Below, piece by piece: positions 6,366 through 7,816 of a stretch of 7,816 nt of DNA; the first letter of the stretch is position 1; each line of letters begins with the position of its first letter. The stretch is from NCBI GenBank assembly GCA_028696365.1, contig JAQVHG010000098.1:1-7816 (forward strand), given 5' to 3'. The stretch is from Methanofollis sp. Lineage in GTDB: Archaea; Halobacteriota; Methanomicrobia; Methanomicrobiales; Methanofollaceae. Under the pieces are notes generated by a model. That model worked only from the letters and a program-made list of their open reading frames with translations, did no database searches and was not told the origin of the DNA. The translations under genes were made by a program, and so were the position numbers.

Positions 6366-7028
6366 ATGAAACGATGGATGAGTGTATCCCTCCTCCTCTG
6401 CATCACCCTTCTCTGTTGCGGGTGTATGCAGACCGACGCTGACCAAGGGAATGAACCCCTCCCAGGGACGCTCTATGCGCAGAGCGGCAACGCCTCTGAG
6501 ACGATGCAGTTGGATCCCGGGCTGTACCGTTTTGTGATGAACTCCAGCGGGTCGGGGATCTTTGAGGTCGGGATCCAGAACCCTGACACCTATGGCCTCA
6601 TCGCCCGTGGCGAAAGCCCGTATTCGGGATCGCAGATCTTTGGGATCTACGAGAACGGGACGTATACCATGAATGTCACCGCCGAGGATGCGTGGAGTGT
6701 GAATGTCGAACTCCTGACCGCAGAGACCGAGGCCGCGGCGCCGCTCCCGTTCACGGTCAACGGTTCTGGTGACGACACCGCTGGGTGGGTCGACCTTCCG
6801 ATCGGCGAGGTCACGTGCGACCTTACCCATGACAGCGACTCGGTCTTTGCGGTCTGGCTGTACAACGAGACCGGGCACCCAGTCTTCGACCAGACAGACA
6901 CCTATCTCCAGCCCCTCCACGGACACATGGGCTCTTATAACGGAACCGTGCCGGTGGCCATCGAGGAGAAGGGACCATATTACCTGAATGTCATCTCTGA
7001 TGGGAACTGGAGTATCTCGATCTCCTGA
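6366..7028 (+). CDS. Putative secreted lipoprotein with two internal repeats
   Basis: A 220-residue exported protein of unknown function. Residues 1-20 form a signal peptide: basic MKRW, a hydrophobic stretch, then CCGC with Cys20 as the likely lipid-anchored residue (the -3 position is Cys rather than the usual Leu, so the lipobox is atypical). The mature part has two similar beta-rich units, about 50-117 and 144-220. Each ends in the pattern G-x-Y-x-(M/L)-N-V-x-x-(E/D)-x-x-W-S-(V/I): GTYTMNVTAEDAWSVNV and GPYYLNVISDGNWSISI. Eight N-x-S/T sequons (Asn42, 59, 97, 103, 132, 167, 192, 214) fit a glycosylated cell-surface protein. It is acidic and lacks recognisable catalytic motifs. It has its own TATA box and is followed by an oligo-T terminator, so it is probably expressed independently of larC. 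Confidence 0.85.
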   Translation: MKRWMSVSLLLCITLLCCGCMQTDADQGNEPLPGTLYAQSGNASETMQLDPGLYRFVMNSSGSGIFEVGIQNPDTYGLIARGESPYSGSQIFGIYENGTYTMNVTAEDAWSVNVELLTAETEAAAPLPFTVNGSGDDTAGWVDLPIGEVTCDLTHDSDSVFAVWLYNETGHPVFDQTDTYLQPLHGHMGSYNGTVPVAIEEKGPYYLNVISDGNWSISIS

Positions 7029-7030
7029 AT

Positions 7031-7042
7031 CACCTTTTTTTC
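7031..7042 (+). terminator. Oligo-T terminator after the lipoprotein gene
   Basis: A run of seven T (7035-7041) begins 6 bases after the stop codon, with no strong hairpin in front. Archaeal RNA polymerase commonly terminates at such U-tracts, so this is a plausible end of the lipoprotein transcript. Confidence 0.6.
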
Positions 7043-7176
7043 TGATCCTGAGAGTGTCCCTGGTCCCGCGCGAGGGGATGCTCTTGAAGATCGTCCTGTC
7101 GAAAAGATCCCGTACACTTTTGTGAATATTGGGCCCTGTAAAATCCCTCACCTCTTCTACTCCTGGGTACAAGCGC

Positions 7177-7194
7177 GATTCAACCACCTTCCCC
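7177..7194 (+). repeat. Spacer repeat GATTCAACCRCCKTCCCC, copy 2
   Basis: GATTCAACCACCTTCCCC matches the segment at 1379-1396 at 16 of 18 positions. Its C-run forms the left arm of the hairpin CCCCCA (7191-7196) / TGGGGG (7206-7211), with a 9-base loop. Confidence 0.45.
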
Positions 7195-7432
7195 CATCTT
7201 CTCACTGGGGGTGAGCCGCCCCGACCCCCAAGATCAAAATTGGGCCTGGAAAGCAGAGTAGACGAGCATACCGAGGGCGTTGCCGTACTCGACCAATCGT
7301 ACGGTGGGTGTGAGCAGAGCGAACATAAGAGGATCTTTGATATTCGAGGTGCAAACGAAGGGAGCTTGCAGCCCCCCAGTAGAAGATATACATTCAAAAT
7401 TCCCTGGAAGGAACACTTTGTTTCGAGAGAAT

Positions 7433-7481
7433 GTTCAAGCCTCAGAGAGTTTTGGATATGTTCAATTGTGTATGCTTGAAC
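7433..7481. repeat. Inverted repeat, 8-bp arms
   Basis: GTTCAAGC (7433-7440) is perfectly complementary to GCTTGAAC (7474-7481) around a 33-base loop. It could be an RNA hairpin, but the arms are short enough that chance is possible. Confidence 0.35.
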
Positions 7482-7651
7482 CAAAGGGTCATGTCTGGCT
7501 CTACAGTTTCTCAGAGATATGATCAAAGGGAGGTAGTGCCACAGAGCGCTATGTTCACTTGGTATTTGTGGGGCATACTTGTGAAGAAAGTGTTCAAACA
7601 TGTAGCGATGAAATCGAGAGGATGATGAGAGAGGTGCCGGGGAGATCGGTG

Positions 7652-7698
7652 TTTTTCAGCTCTGTAGAAATCCTCTTGATGAATCTCTCTGGCGGGGG
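7652..7698 (-). repeat. Dispersed intergenic repeat, copy C (inverted)
   Basis: On the minus strand the copy reads CCCCCGCCAGAGAG, a 9-base spacer, then GAGGATTTCTACAGAGCT (7675-7658) and an A-run (GAAAAA). It is the closest match to copy B and shares the CCCCGCCAGAGAG block exactly. It points away from copy D, 47 bases to its right. Confidence 0.65.
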
Positions 7699-7722
7699 AC
7701 ACACATTCTCTCCACGATTCGC

Positions 7723-7747
7723 GAGGGGTTCTACAAAGCCTGTTTTT
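7723..7747 (+). repeat. Dispersed intergenic repeat, copy D (half copy)
   Basis: GAGGGGTTCTACAAAGCC (7723-7740) matches the consensus core at 15 of 18 positions and is followed by TGTTTTT. The upstream CCCCGCCAGAGAG block is absent. Together with copy C it forms an imperfect inverted pair. Confidence 0.5.
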
Positions 7748-7780
7748 CTTATTTCTGTGGGAGAGGAAAAACCACATAAG

Positions 7781-7806
7781 ACACATATAATTAAAGATAT
7801 ATATTG
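7781..7806 (+). promoter_or_regulatory. Probable core promoter for a gene beyond the right edge
   Basis: A concentrated A/T tract (acatataattaaagatata followed by tattgtg) contains TATA-box candidates (atataatt at about 7784-7791 and atatatat at about 7797-7803) just before the window ends. No start codon with a ribosome site follows within the window. A promoter firing to the left is also possible, but no gene lies there. Confidence 0.4.
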
Positions 7807-7816
7807 TGCCGTGGGT

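Larger units (their letters stand above)
7043..7780. other. Long gene-free region with repeats and hairpins
   Basis: About 740 bases, clearly more AT-rich than the genes. Several overlapping frames stay open on both strands (longest: a minus-strand frame open from 7601 through this region and on into the antisense of the lipoprotein gene), but none has a recognisable domain or a convincing ribosome site. Visible structure: CCCCCA/TGGGGG hairpin (7191-7211), GTTCAAGC/GCTTGAAC (7433-7481), three ATGTTCA words (7431, 7458, 7550), and dispersed-repeat copies C and D near the end. It may be decayed mobile DNA or hold a non-coding RNA. Confidence 0.45.

Noticed and set aside
6288..7601. 437-codon minus-strand open frame as a single gene
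   Set aside because: More than half is antisense to the lipoprotein gene, the start has no ribosome site, and no domain is visible. Only the 7030-7601 part is kept as a curiosity in the findings.
7640..7750. CRISPR array
   Set aside because: Only two nearby copies, in opposite orientation and with imperfect sequence; a CRISPR array needs regularly spaced direct repeats.

Overview
The window reads as chromosomal DNA of a methanogenic archaeon, most likely Methanomicrobiales (a Methanoculleus- or Methanofollis-like genome). This is inferred from GC-rich genes separated by AT-richer spacers, archaeal promoters (TATA-like boxes such as gatatatg and taatatatg about 25 bases before likely transcript starts), an oligo-T terminator, and the gene content: an Isf-type iron-sulfur flavoprotein, an aldo/keto reductase with a ferredoxin-like tail, a LarC nickel-insertion protein and a sequon-rich lipoprotein. 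No ribosomal RNA or phylogenetic marker is present, so the genus is a guess.

Layout. On the minus strand, 1-2692 holds a NudC-type NADH pyrophosphatase cut by the left edge, an iron-sulfur flavoprotein whose last codons overlap the nudC start by 14 bases, and, 520 bases upstream of that pair, an aldo/keto reductase with two cysteine clusters. On the plus strand, 3243-6322 is a two-gene operon: a 617-residue protein of unknown function joined by an ATGA overlap to a single-frame LarC homologue. A separate, apparently leaderless transcript then encodes a 220-residue lipoprotein made of two related repeats (6366-7028), followed by an oligo-T terminator. The last ~740 bases contain no convincing gene and end in a strong TATA-like region that probably drives a gene beyond the right edge.

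How the genes may work together. The minus-strand genes look like cytosolic redox and nucleotide-housekeeping functions (flavin/Fe-S electron transfer, carbonyl reduction, NAD(H) hydrolysis). The most interesting unit is the 617-residue protein plus LarC. LarC inserts nickel into the pyridinium pincer cofactor (NPN) used by LarA-type racemases and epimerases, yet the coupled partner shows none of the LarA motifs I know. It could be an undescribed user of, or accessory to, a nickel-pincer cofactor; that is inference from gene order only.

The spacers are not featureless. A short dispersed repeat (core GAGGATTTCTACAGAGCC, usually followed by a T-rich or A-rich run) occurs four times, in all three large spacers. 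The spacer at 1140-1549 has nested inverted repeats, and an 18-base segment of it recurs near 7180.
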